From Faecalispora jeddahensis (GTDB lineage: Bacteria > Bacillota > Clostridia > Oscillospirales > Acutalibacteraceae): 64,000 nt of DNA. Shown here in pieces: positions 1 through 8,526 of this stretch (its first letter is position 1; each line of letters starts with the position of its first letter). The DNA lies in assembly GCF_000577335.1 (NCBI RefSeq), contig NZ_CBYL010000011.1, forward strand, positions 1 through 64,000, given 5' to 3'. The translations under genes and the position numbers were made by a program. Under the pieces are notes generated by a model. That model worked only from the letters and a program-made list of their open reading frames with translations, made no database searches and had not been told where the DNA came from.

Positions 1-142
1 CTTCTGTCGGAGTAGCTTTCGTTGTTAAATCAATCTCATTGGCCTTGCCGTCCTCTGCTCCCGCCACAAACGGCAGCATCTGCAGCGAAACCAGCAGACA
101 CATAATGGCCGCAAGCACTTTTTTTCCTATCCCTTTTTTCAT
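1..142 (-). CDS. Secreted protein, N-terminal fragment (runs off window start)
   Basis: Only the first 47 codons are visible, beginning at an ATG at 142 behind an AGGAGGTTAT ribosome binding site. The N-terminus MKKGIGKKVLAAIMCLLVS has a Lys-rich head and a hydrophobic core. It is followed by an Ala-Gly-Ala stretch that fits signal peptidase I cleavage, then a polar segment rich in Thr, Glu and Asp. This marks an exported protein, but nothing in the visible part identifies its family. It is transcribed away from the sensor kinase that follows. Confidence 0.6.
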   Translation of the reverse strand, partial: MKKGIGKKVLAAIMCLLVSLQMLPFVAGAEDGKANEIDLTTKATPTE

Positions 143-606
143 GGTATAACCTCCTCAAGTATGCTTCGCCTGAATTTTAAACATATGATCAATCAGATAT
201 AAAAACACTTTCTCACTACTCTTTCATCCATTTTATCGAATGGAAAGCAATAATACAATAATGATTTGCATTTTCTCCGTTATGCTGATTTATATGGTCA
301 CAAACTGGCAATTGTAAGTGTTTTATTTTGGAAATCATCTAATCAACTTGTTAGCTATTTCAAACCATTTGACGGCATATATTTGGGATTTTCCACCTGT
401 GCACAATATCTGCGTGATGTAACTGCTCTCATTCATTTTGAAAACACAAATATAATTTTATAAATTGTCTTGCATTTCGGTCAGGATGGAAATACACTAG
501 GAAGAAACGGCGAAATTTCCATTTGACTGTTACTGCCGGAAATTCGTCCGATAGAAAGCGGCCTGCACTCTTTTTGTGGGTTCGCAGAGAAGGAATGAAA
601 GTCACC
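143..606. other. Intergenic region between divergent genes
   Basis: This AT-rich stretch of about 460 bases separates the secreted-protein gene on the minus strand from the kinase gene on the plus strand. It must hold promoters for both directions. I found no convincing -35/-10 pair, operator palindrome or small gene in it. A short frame at 266-463 has no usable ribosome binding site and no recognisable product. Confidence 0.5.
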
Positions 607-2127
607 ATGGCGCATAAAAACCAAATCAAAACCGCACTTCTGCATCTAGTTATCGTACTTGCTCTGCTGCTGTCAGCAGCGGGAATCGGATACCTGCTGC
701 GCGGCCTCGGACTGCCGGAAGCCAACATCGTGATCGTCTTCTTCCTGGCCGTTTTATTGACCCCACTTCTGATTTCAAGCTACGCCTTTGCCATTCTGGC
801 ATCTGTGCTTGCGGCTTTTCTGTTTAATTTTCTGTTTACCGAACCATATTTCAGCTTTGCGGTAAACGCGCCCAGCTATATGATCACCCTGTTCATCATG
901 AGCATTGCGGCCCTGCTGACCAGCACGGTGACGTTTCATGCCAGACGGAACGAACGCAGCGCAAAAGAGCGCGAACTCGAATCGCGGGCCCTTTACGCTT
1001 TGACCAATCTGCTGACAGACGCGAAAACCTTTCCCGAAATTGCGGAGCTGGCGGCCGACACCATCAGCAAATCGGTATGCGCGGGCGCGGCCTGTTTATG
1101 CTTTGACGAGAACGGCAAGCCGGAGGATTCCTACATTCAATGCCTGCCGGGGCAAGCGGTACGGCGCCGTACCGAGGATGCATCAGACATCTTACAGCGC
1201 CTCTCTGATTTGGACGCGGGTTTTGTCGCCGGCCCTGTATTTTACGACTGGCCGATTTACGCAAAGGATTCGATTCTGGGGCTGATCCGGCTGCCGAAAG
1301 AGAAGGCGCAGCGCCTGTCTCCGGCGCAGGTCCGGATTCTGCGCTCCATGATTGAAAGCACCGCCCTTGCGATGGACCGCTTTCGGGCCTCTCTGCAGCG
1401 GATTCGCCTGCATGAAGAAACCGTACAGGAGCGCTACCGGGTCAACCTGCTGCGCGCGATCTCCCACGATCTCCGCACGCCCTTGGCGGGAATGATGGGA
1501 ACCTCTGAAATGCTGCTCGGGATGACTGACAGCTCTGACCCCCGCTACTCGCTGATGGAAGGAATCCATCATGACGCGGGCTGGCTGCATTCACTGGTAG
1601 AGAACATCCTCAGCCTGACACGCCTGCAGGACGGCATGCTCGCCATCAGCAAGCAAATGGAAGCCGCTGAAGAAATTCTGGGCGGCGCCGCACGCTACGT
1701 TATGCGCCACCATCTTGGATATGACATTGAGGTTCACGCGCCGGAGGAGCTGTTTCTTGTTCCGATGGACGCAAAGCTGATCAGCCAGGCGCTGATCAAT
1801 TTGCTAGAAAATGCAGTAAAGCATACCGATCCGCCCGGTGAAATCTGCGTTTCTGTCGAAGAGGACAGGGAAAGCCGCAGCGCGGTCTTTTCCGTTCGGG
1901 ATCGCGGCAGCGGGATCGGGGGAGCTGATCTTCCCCATATTTTCGAGCTGTTCTATACCTCTCACGCAAAAGAATCCGATTCGCGCAAGGGGGTCGGGCT
2001 GGGCCTCGCGATCTGCGATACGATCGTAAAGGCTCACGGCGGAACCATCTGGGCGCGCAACCGCACCGACGGCCCCGGTGCAGAATTTGTATTCAGCCTA
2101 CCATTGGAGGAGGAAAACCATGGGTGA
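607..2127 (+). CDS. KdpD-like sensor histidine kinase lacking the N-terminal KdpD domain
   Basis: Membrane sensor kinase of 506 residues. Four predicted membrane segments in about residues 10-115 match the DUF4118 membrane module of KdpD. A GAF-like region (about 135-265) follows, then the dimerisation/phosphoacceptor helix with ISHDLRTPLAG (about residue 290) and a HATPase domain with N, G1 (DRGSGIGG) and G2 (GVGLGLAI) boxes. Full-length KdpD is about 900 residues; the N-terminal ATP-binding and Usp domains are absent here. The ATG at 607 follows AAGGA by 12 bases; an ATG at 595 is also possible. It overlaps the regulator gene by 8 bases. A role in sensing K+ or turgor is inferred from family and neighbours. 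Confidence 0.85.
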   Translation: MAHKNQIKTALLHLVIVLALLLSAAGIGYLLRGLGLPEANIVIVFFLAVLLTPLLISSYAFAILASVLAAFLFNFLFTEPYFSFAVNAPSYMITLFIMSIAALLTSTVTFHARRNERSAKERELESRALYALTNLLTDAKTFPEIAELAADTISKSVCAGAACLCFDENGKPEDSYIQCLPGQAVRRRTEDASDILQRLSDLDAGFVAGPVFYDWPIYAKDSILGLIRLPKEKAQRLSPAQVRILRSMIESTALAMDRFRASLQRIRLHEETVQERYRVNLLRAISHDLRTPLAGMMGTSEMLLGMTDSSDPRYSLMEGIHHDAGWLHSLVENILSLTRLQDGMLAISKQMEAAEEILGGAARYVMRHHLGYDIEVHAPEELFLVPMDAKLISQALINLLENAVKHTDPPGEICVSVEEDRESRSAVFSVRDRGSGIGGADLPHIFELFYTSHAKESDSRKGVGLGLAICDTIVKAHGGTIWARNRTDGPGAEFVFSLPLEEENHG

Positions 2128-2818
2128 ATCCACTCATAAAATTCTGGTCGTGGAAGACGACAGGCAAATTCAAAGCTTTATCGGCTATGCGCTTGAGCAG
2201 GACGGTTTTTCGTACCTGAGCGCAAACTCCGGGCACAACGCCATGAGCTTTTTGATTTCTGAGCCGATCGAGCTTTTGCTGCTGGATCTGGGCCTGCCGG
2301 ACTGCGACGGCATGGAGATCATCAAACGGGTGCGCGAGTGGTCGGACATGCCCATCATCGTCGTTTCCGCCCGGGATCAGGACAGAGAAAAGGCGGCGGC
2401 GCTCGACGCCGGCGCGGACGATTACCTGACGAAACCGTTTTCCGCCACCGAGCTTTTGGCGCGTATCCGCGTAGCCATCCGGCATCTGCGCAGGCAGAGC
2501 GGCGAAAAGCCCCAGGCGGTGTATCAGGTGGGGGAACTGAAAATCGATATCGAGAAGCGTCTGACCTATCTTCAGGGAGAAGAGCTTCACCTGACCCCCA
2601 TGGAATACAATCTGCTGGCTTTGCTGTTCAAAAACTGCGGCAAGGTGCTGACGACCCAATATATCATTCGCGAGGTATGGGGAGTCGGCTACGGCAGCGA
2701 TACCCAGGCCCTGCGCGCACTGATGGCTGCACTGCGCCGCAAAATTGAAAAAAACCCGGCAAAGCCGCGCTACATCGTAACGGAAATCGGCGTAGGATAC
2801 CGGCTGGTAGACGAATAA
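2120..2818 (+). CDS. OmpR/PhoB-family response regulator, KdpE-like
   Basis: Cytoplasmic transcription regulator of 232 residues. The receiver domain (about 1-120) has the acidic pair EDD, the phosphoacceptor Asp in LLLDLGLPDCDG and the conserved Lys in DDYLTKPF. The C-terminal winged helix (about 135-230) contains HLTPMEYNLL and the KPRYIVTEIGVGYRL wing typical of OmpR/KdpE proteins. The start ATG at 2120 lies inside the end of the kinase gene (ATGGGTGA overlap) behind GGAGGAGG, so the pair is translationally coupled. The kinase is the expected phosphodonor. The phased repeats upstream of the next operon are plausible target sites. Confidence 0.9.
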   Translation: MGESTHKILVVEDDRQIQSFIGYALEQDGFSYLSANSGHNAMSFLISEPIELLLLDLGLPDCDGMEIIKRVREWSDMPIIVVSARDQDREKAAALDAGADDYLTKPFSATELLARIRVAIRHLRRQSGEKPQAVYQVGELKIDIEKRLTYLQGEELHLTPMEYNLLALLFKNCGKVLTTQYIIREVWGVGYGSDTQALRALMAALRRKIEKNPAKPRYIVTEIGVGYRLVDE

Positions 2819-2880
2819 TTTTTCTGTTTTTACCATGTAAAAATCTTACTGGAAAAAGGATTCTTTTCTATTATTAATGA

Positions 2881-2922
2881 AAAAGACCCGATGCGGAACA
2901 ATATCTGCATCGGGTCTTTTTT
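2881..2922 (+). terminator. Rho-independent terminator after the two-component pair
   Basis: A 14-base perfect stem (AAAAGACCCGATGC with its complement) encloses a 12-base loop and ends in a T-run, 62 bases after the regulator stop codon. It separates the two-component genes from the cation ATPase operon, which therefore needs its own promoter. Confidence 0.9.
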
Positions 2923-3021
2923 GTTTGCCGAAAACACGAGAGCCGCCGAAAAATCCCGAAAAACAAGGCGGCAAACGCCGCAAAAAAACGAATATTCCCT
3001 GAAACAAACGAATCCGTTCTA

Positions 3022-3088
3022 ATTCTCACAGGATTCTCACACCAATGTCTGTCTTTTCACACCCAACTCACAGGCTCTTCGCTAAAAT
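3022..3088 (+). promoter_or_regulatory. Activator-type promoter region with four phased CTCACA-like repeats
   Basis: CTCACA occurs at 3025, 3036 and 3067, with a TTCACA variant at 3056. Spacings are 11, 20 and 11 bases, so the sites fall on one face of the helix in two pairs. Direct repeats one helical turn apart are the usual target layout of OmpR/KdpE-family regulators. A -10-like TAAAAT lies at 3083-3088 with no good -35, as expected for an activated promoter. That the KdpE-like protein encoded just upstream binds here is inference. Confidence 0.5.
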
Positions 3089-3131
3089 AAGAACGGAAAT
3101 CGAGAAAGGCAGACAGGCAAGGTGATACAGT

Positions 3132-3530
3132 ATGAAATCTGCAGCTCCCATTCAACAACAGGAACTGACCAAGCTTTGCAGAGATGCAAAGCTGCTGATT
3201 GAGGAAGAGAAATACGAAGAATGCAAACGGCTGATTTCAAACGCCATGGGTACTTTTCCCCATGCACCGCAGCCCCACAACTTAATGGGAATCCTTCTGG
3301 AGCAGGAAAACGACGTCCTCGGAGCGATGCGGCATTTTCGGTCCGCCTGGGCGCTGGATCCGACTTACCTGCCGGCTCGATACAATTTAAACCGGCTTGG
3401 CAGCCTGACTCCCGACAGAAAATGTGCCTATGAAGAATCAGACTGCGGCGAACCCCTTCATCTCGCGTTTTGTACCCGGCGGGATCCAAATGGAATTATA
3501 CATGTTATGGAACGGAGAGCAGAACGATGA
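3132..3530 (+). CDS. Small tetratricopeptide-repeat protein
   Basis: Protein of 132 residues with about two TPR-like helical pairs. The clearest are LIEEEKYEECKRLISNAM (about 25-42) and the NLMGILLEQ...GAMRHFRSAWALDP unit (about 54-82). The C-terminal 40 residues are polar and not recognisable. No signal peptide or membrane segment is seen, so it is probably a cytoplasmic scaffold. Its stop overlaps the ATPase start in ATGA (3527-3530), implying translational coupling and a role with the ATPase, though none can be assigned. Confidence 0.7.
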   Translation: MKSAAPIQQQELTKLCRDAKLLIEEEKYEECKRLISNAMGTFPHAPQPHNLMGILLEQENDVLGAMRHFRSAWALDPTYLPARYNLNRLGSLTPDRKCAYEESDCGEPLHLAFCTRRDPNGIIHVMERRAER

Positions 3531-6427
3531 AAGAATCAAACGTACAAACGACCACTCAACAGCCGGCTGCACCGCCGGTCAACGATCTGCCGCGTAAAAT
3601 CCGGCAGCTGCCCGTATCGGAAGTATACGGAGCGCTGGACACCGCAGAGCAGGGCATCTCCCCCGAAGAGGCGCAGGTGCGCCTGAAAAAATACGGCAAA
3701 AATACGATTCAGGAAAAGAAAGGTCAACCGCTGATCTGGAAATTTCTTTCCAACTTTACACACCTGATGGCGATCCTGCTTTGGGTCGCCGGTATCGTCG
3801 CGCTGATCGCGGGAATGCCGGAGCTGGCCATTGCCGTCTGGATGGTCAACGTCATTAACGGCGTATTCAGCTTCTGGCAGGAATTCCGCGCCGGCAAGGC
3901 GACCGAAGCTCTGAAAAAGCTGCTGCCGGATTACGTCCGCGTGCTGCGCGGCGGCGAGGAGCTTCGCCTTTTGGCGGAGGATCTCGTCCCCGGCGACATT
4001 ATGCTGCTGTCGGAGGGCGATATGATCTCTGCCGACGCACGTCTTGTCGAGGACAACGACCTGCGCGTCAACCAGTCCACACTGACGGGCGAATCGAACC
4101 CCGTGCATAAGGCGCGCGATCAGGTGCTTCGCACCGACATTTCCACTGTGGAGTCGCCGAACCTGATTTTCGCCGGAACAACGGTTTCCTCCGGTACCGG
4201 CAAGGCAATCGTCTGCTCTACCGGAATGGACACCGAGTTCGGCCGTATCGCGGGTTTGACCCAGAGCCTTAAGGACGAATCCAGCCCCCTGCAGAAAGAA
4301 ATGGGCAACCTGACAAAAAAAGTTTCCGCCATCGCCGTTTCGATCGGCGTAGTGTTCTTTATTCTGGCGATTTTCCTCGCAAAATCAGAGCCTGTGGCGG
4401 CATTTATTTTCGCCCTGGGCATGATCGTCGCCTTTATTCCAGAGGGTCTTCTCCCCACCGTTACTTTATCTCTCGCCATGGGCGTGCAGCGCATGGCCAA
4501 GCGCAACGCGCTGATCAAGCGCCTGTCCGCTGTCGAGACGCTCGGCTGCACCACGGTGATTTGCACGGATAAAACCGGAACACTGACCCAGAACGAAATG
4601 ACCGTCAGCAATGTCTGGCTCGACGGCCGCAACCTCGAAGTGACCGGGGTCGGCTACAACGCTGAGGGCGGACAGATTCTGGAAGAAAACGGCCGACCCG
4701 CCGACAAGGACAACAGCGACCTGTGCCAGCTGCTGACCGGCGCCGGGCTGTGCTGCGACGCCAGACTGCTGCCCCCCAATGAAGAAAATAACCATTATAC
4801 CGTTCTCGGCGACCCCACGGAAGCCGCTTTGCTGGTTGTTGCAAAGAAGAACGGACTGAATCTGGATGAGCTTTCCACCACGATTCCCCGCCTGCGCGAG
4901 CTGCCCTTTGACTCGGGCCGCAAGCGCATGAGCACCATTCACCAGCCCCTGAGCGGCAGCCGCCTGGCGTATGTAAAAGGCGCGCCGAAAGAGGTGCTGG
5001 ACCTGTGCACCCGCCAGCGCAGAAACGGAGTGGTTTCTGCCATGAGCGACGACGAACGCCGCCACATCATGACGGTGAACGACGAATACGCCAAAAAAGG
5101 TCTGCGCGTCCTGGCAGTGGCCTGCCGCGAGCTGGCCGGCGAAGTCGCGCTGCCGACCAGCCTGAGCGAATACACCCCCGAGCTGATCGAGCAGGATCTG
5201 ACCTTTCTCGGCCTGATCGCCATGGTCGACCCGCCCCGCCCGGAGGTTGCCGCCGCCGTGAAGAAATGCCACAAGGCCGGCATCCGGATCATCATGATCA
5301 CCGGCGACTACGGCCTGACCGCGGAAAGCATCGCCCGCCGCATCGGAATTGTTTCCGGCAGCCACCCCCGCATCATCACCGGTCTGGAGCTCGAAAACAT
5401 GAGCCAGAATGCCCTGGAGGAAGCGCTCAAGGATGAAGTCATCTTCGCGCGTGTTGCCCCGGAGCAGAAGCTTCAGGTCGTCAGCGCCTTGCAGGATATG
5501 AAACAGATCGTTGCCGTAACCGGCGACGGCGTTAACGACTCCCCCGCGCTGAAGAAGGCGGATATCGGCGTTGCGATGGGCCGCTCCGGAACGGACGTGG
5601 CCAAGGAAGCCGCCGACATGATTCTGACCGACGACAACTTTGCCTCCATCGTCAACGCGATCGAGGAAGGCCGCGCGGTATACAGCAACATCCGCAAATT
5701 TGTTCTTTATATTTTCAACAGCAACATGTCCTGCGCCGTGCCGATGGTTTTGTACCTGTTCTCCGGCGGACTGATCCCGCTGCCCCTGACGATCATGCAG
5801 GTTCTGGCCATCGACCTCGGTACCGATATGGTGCCCGCCATGGGCCTTGGCTCTGAAGCGCCGGAGGCGGGCGTGATGGATGCGCCCCCGCGTTCCAGAA
5901 AAGATGTTCTCCTCAATCGCCCCTTGATTTTCAGGGCTTTTCTGTGGTACGGTATGCTTGAAGCAATCTTCGGTATCGCCGCATACTTCTTCCTGAACTT
6001 CCTGATGGGCTGGCCCGCGATTCCGCTGGCTTCCGAGGGGATCGCATACCGGATGACCACTTCTATTACCTTTGCCGCCATCGTGCTTTCGCAGGTGGGC
6101 GCGGTATTCGCCTGCCGTACAGATCGTACGTCTGTATTCAAGATCGGTTTGTTCAGCAACCGCCTGATTCTGGTGGGTATCGCGGTGGAATTCACGCTCC
6201 TTGCGTGCCTTGTTTTCCTGCCGCTGCCGTTCCTGCACAGTCTGTTCAACACGGCACCCCTGCCGCTGAATCACCTGGGAATGCTGCTGTTCATCCCGTT
6301 CGCCATGTTGTTGCTGGATGAGGCGCGCAAATGGTTCCTGCGCTGGTCGGACCGCAGAAAGAATCATAATAACGACCAACCCCATACTAACATGCCCAAA
6401 GACGCAAAAAGGGAGGCTATTCGATGA
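3527..6427 (+). CDS. P-type cation ATPase with Na,K-ATPase-like (P2C) signatures
   Basis: Membrane ATPase of 966 residues. Domains in order: N-terminal cation ATPase domain (about 20-90), actuator with TLTGES, phosphorylation site DKTGTLT with Asp348, nucleotide domain with KGAPKEVL, hinge GDGVND, and a six-helix C-terminal membrane block. The M4 motif is IPEGLLPTVT and M6 carries DLGTDMVPA. These match animal Na,K/H,K-ATPase alpha subunits (PEGLLATVT, DLGTDMVPA) rather than SERCA-type Ca pumps (PEGLPAVIT, NLVTDGLPA). It overlaps the upstream TPR gene and the downstream trkA gene by ATGA junctions. The ion is not proven; Na+ or K+ is inferred from M4/M6 and neighbours. Confidence 0.9.
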   Translation: MKESNVQTTTQQPAAPPVNDLPRKIRQLPVSEVYGALDTAEQGISPEEAQVRLKKYGKNTIQEKKGQPLIWKFLSNFTHLMAILLWVAGIVALIAGMPELAIAVWMVNVINGVFSFWQEFRAGKATEALKKLLPDYVRVLRGGEELRLLAEDLVPGDIMLLSEGDMISADARLVEDNDLRVNQSTLTGESNPVHKARDQVLRTDISTVESPNLIFAGTTVSSGTGKAIVCSTGMDTEFGRIAGLTQSLKDESSPLQKEMGNLTKKVSAIAVSIGVVFFILAIFLAKSEPVAAFIFALGMIVAFIPEGLLPTVTLSLAMGVQRMAKRNALIKRLSAVETLGCTTVICTDKTGTLTQNEMTVSNVWLDGRNLEVTGVGYNAEGGQILEENGRPADKDNSDLCQLLTGAGLCCDARLLPPNEENNHYTVLGDPTEAALLVVAKKNGLNLDELSTTIPRLRELPFDSGRKRMSTIHQPLSGSRLAYVKGAPKEVLDLCTRQRRNGVVSAMSDDERRHIMTVNDEYAKKGLRVLAVACRELAGEVALPTSLSEYTPELIEQDLTFLGLIAMVDPPRPEVAAAVKKCHKAGIRIIMITGDYGLTAESIARRIGIVSGSHPRIITGLELENMSQNALEEALKDEVIFARVAPEQKLQVVSALQDMKQIVAVTGDGVNDSPALKKADIGVAMGRSGTDVAKEAADMILTDDNFASIVNAIEEGRAVYSNIRKFVLYIFNSNMSCAVPMVLYLFSGGLIPLPLTIMQVLAIDLGTDMVPAMGLGSEAPEAGVMDAPPRSRKDVLLNRPLIFRAFLWYGMLEAIFGIAAYFFLNFLMGWPAIPLASEGIAYRMTTSITFAAIVLSQVGAVFACRTDRTSVFKIGLFSNRLILVGIAVEFTLLACLVFLPLPFLHSLFNTAPLPLNHLGMLLFIPFAMLLLDEARKWFLRWSDRRKNHNNDQPHTNMPKDAKREAIR

Positions 6428-7077
6428 AAATCATTATTGTAGGGTGCGGACGCAACGGCTCCGGCCTTGCGCAGGCCATGAGCAAAGCCGGTCACTCCGT
6501 TACCGTCATTGACTCTGACCCGGCAGCGTTTGAACAGCTCGGCAAACACTTTCAGGGAAAAACAGTAGAAGGCATCGGCTTTGATAAAGATGTTTTGCAG
6601 AAGGCGCAGATCGAGCGCACCGACGCGCTGGCGGCCTTTACCTCCAGCGACGAATCGAACGCCGTGATCGCCCGCATCGCCAAAGAGATTTACCATGTAC
6701 CGAAAGTGGTCGCGCGCCTGTACGACCGCGAAAAGGCCGAGATTTACAAGCGTCTTGGCGTACAGACCCTCTCCTCCACCATATGGGGCATCAAGCGTGC
6801 ATCGGATTTGCTTTCGTACTCCACTCTGAACCAGGTTTACAGCTTTGGCAGCGGCGAGGCGGAGCTGGTGCGCGTGGAGCTGCCCACCCTTCTGGCAGGG
6901 CACCGGGTGAATGAACTGACGGTGGTCGGCGATATTCACGTTATCGCGATCGAGCGCGACAATAAGACCCTGCTGCCGACGACCGGAACGGTTTTTCAAA
7001 AGGGCGACGTCGTGTATATCGCAGCAACCTCCGCTTCCGGCGGTCAGCTGCGTAAACTGCTCGGCAAAACGATGTGA
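6424..7077 (+). CDS. TrkA/RCK-type potassium-channel regulatory protein 1
   Basis: Cytoplasmic protein of 217 residues with one RCK unit. A Rossmann TrkA-N domain (about 1-130) has the nucleotide-binding GCGRNGSG motif and an acidic residue ending beta-2 (VIDSD). A TrkA-C domain (about 140-215) has the pattern LAGHRVNELTVVGDIHVIAI and ends in KGDVVYIAATSA. RCK proteins bind NAD(H) or ATP/ADP and gate TrkH/KtrB K+ channels. No TrkH/KtrB gene lies in this window; the membrane partner is elsewhere or may be the ATPase. The start overlaps the ATPase stop (ATGA) with GGAGG upstream. Confidence 0.88.
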   Translation: MKIIIVGCGRNGSGLAQAMSKAGHSVTVIDSDPAAFEQLGKHFQGKTVEGIGFDKDVLQKAQIERTDALAAFTSSDESNAVIARIAKEIYHVPKVVARLYDREKAEIYKRLGVQTLSSTIWGIKRASDLLSYSTLNQVYSFGSGEAELVRVELPTLLAGHRVNELTVVGDIHVIAIERDNKTLLPTTGTVFQKGDVVYIAATSASGGQLRKLLGKTM

Positions 7078-7090
7078 GGGGGATAAAATC

Positions 7091-7759
7091 ATGAAGGTAA
7101 TTATTGTCGGCGGCGGCCAGGTGGGCTGCTACCTTGCATCGCTTCTGATTGAACGCGGGCACAAGGTCACAATTATTGAAGCAAAGGATAACCGGATAGA
7201 GGTTCTGAAAAGATCCCTGCCGCACGATACGATTCTGCAGGGCAACGGCGCGGAGCCGAAGGTACTGGAGGCCGCCGGTATCCGCCAGGCAGACGTTGTG
7301 GCCGCCGTGACCGGCTCGGACGAAAACAATCTGGTGGTCGGCACGCTGGCCCGCCTGGAATACGGCGTGCGCAGAGTGATTGGCCGTGTAAACAACCCGA
7401 AAAACGCATGGCTGTTCACCCCCTTAATGGGCGTTGACGCCGCCGTGAACCAGGCCGATCTGATGGCGCGCCTGGTAGCGGAGGAAATGTCGATGGGCGA
7501 CATGATGACGCTGCTGAAGCTCCACGGCGGCAAGTATTCGCTGGTCGAGCGCATCGTAAGCCCCGGCTCTTCTGTACAGGGCAAGCTGCTGCGCGATATT
7601 GAGCTGCCCACCGAATGCGTGCTCGTCGCGGTCATCCGCAACTCCGACCTGCTGATTCCCCGTGGCGAAACTATGTTGCAGGGCGGCGACAAGGTCGTGA
7701 CGATCGTCCATATCGACCAGCTGGAGAATATGGAAAAGATTCTGGGCGCGGGTGTGTGA
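7091..7759 (+). CDS. TrkA/RCK-type potassium-channel regulatory protein 2
   Basis: Protein of 222 residues, paralogous to its upstream neighbour and starting 13 bases after it behind a GAGGGGG-like site. The TrkA-N domain has GGGQVGCYLA and the acidic IIEAKD; the TrkA-C domain contains SSVQGKLLRDIELPTECVL. Two single-RCK proteins encoded in tandem could form a hetero-oligomeric gating ring, in contrast to E. coli TrkA, which fuses two RCK units. It is the last gene of the cation operon and is followed by a terminator. Confidence 0.88.
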   Translation: MKVIIVGGGQVGCYLASLLIERGHKVTIIEAKDNRIEVLKRSLPHDTILQGNGAEPKVLEAAGIRQADVVAAVTGSDENNLVVGTLARLEYGVRRVIGRVNNPKNAWLFTPLMGVDAAVNQADLMARLVAEEMSMGDMMTLLKLHGGKYSLVERIVSPGSSVQGKLLRDIELPTECVLVAVIRNSDLLIPRGETMLQGGDKVVTIVHIDQLENMEKILGAGV

Positions 7760-7837
7760 TACAAAAAGGATTTGATTCCGTTTCCCTTTATCAAACAGAG
7801 TCTGGAACACATCCTGTACCGCCAAATTGAATGTTTG

Positions 7838-7880
7838 AAAACAAGGTATTTTCCATGTGGAATGATACCTTGTTTTTCTT
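7838..7880 (+). terminator. Rho-independent terminator of the cation operon
   Basis: The 12-base stem AAAACAAGGTAT pairs perfectly with ATACCTTGTTTT across a 15-base loop and is followed by a T-rich run, 79 bases after the second trkA stop. Confidence 0.88.
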
Positions 7881-7968
7881 TGCCGAAAAACGGACTGCCC
7901 CCTGTAATCCAAAACTTGATCATATATTACAATACAGATAATTTTATCTTAATATCAATATTCATTTA

Positions 7969-7996
7969 TTGACAAACGATAAATCAATGCTATAAT
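7969..7996 (+). promoter_or_regulatory. Sigma-A promoter of the DUF2975/XRE pair
   Basis: A perfect TTGACA (7969-7974) and perfect TATAAT (7991-7996) are separated by 16 bases. The start codon lies 33 bases after the -10, so the leader is short. Confidence 0.85.
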
Positions 7997-8028
7997 CGAG
8001 TTACCAATAAAAAACAGAGGGTGATTTT

Positions 8029-8517
8029 ATGAAGCAGCGTGTCACAACCATCTTTTTAAAAATCGTCATCGTCCTGATCGGAATTACCTCGCTCATTTTC
8101 GGCGTTTTTCTTCTGCCCAAATTTGCAAACGCCATGTCTGTATTGGTGCCGACGGCGGCATTTTTCAAACTTCCATTCCTGATTTGTATGTATGCGGCAA
8201 TGATCATTTTTTTCTTTGCGCTGTATCAGGCAATCAGACTGCTGCACTATATCGACAATGGGAAAGTGTTTTCCGATGCATCCATCAAGACGCTGAAAAA
8301 TATGAAAATAGCGGGAGCGCTGATGACTGCGCTTTTCTATTTGGCCGGTATGCCGGCCGTATATCTCGTGGCACAAATGGAGGATGCACCCGGTCTTGTC
8401 ATCATCGGCTTTGGCATGGCTTCCATGCCGCTTATCGTTGCAACCTTCGTGGCTGTTCTTCAAAGATTGCTGCAGGAAGCGATCATCATCAAATCTGAAA
8501 ATGATTTTACAATTTGA
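8029..8517 (+). CDS. DUF2975 family membrane protein
   Basis: Integral membrane protein of 162 residues with four hydrophobic segments (about 8-30, 45-68, 92-115 and 125-148). The pattern QAIRLLHYIDNGKVFSDASI between helices two and three is characteristic of DUF2975. In Firmicutes these proteins are commonly encoded beside a small YozG-type XRE regulator, as here. Their function is not established. The two genes are 9 bases apart and share one promoter. Confidence 0.8.
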   Translation: MKQRVTTIFLKIVIVLIGITSLIFGVFLLPKFANAMSVLVPTAAFFKLPFLICMYAAMIIFFFALYQAIRLLHYIDNGKVFSDASIKTLKNMKIAGALMTALFYLAGMPAVYLVAQMEDAPGLVIIGFGMASMPLIVATFVAVLQRLLQEAIIIKSENDFTI

Positions 8518-8526
8518 GGTGAGCAC

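Noticed and set aside
4466-6385. Very long minus-strand frame opposite the P-type ATPase
   Set aside because: A shadow of the real gene caused by GC-rich codon bias. The opposite frame has all P-type motifs and proper signals.
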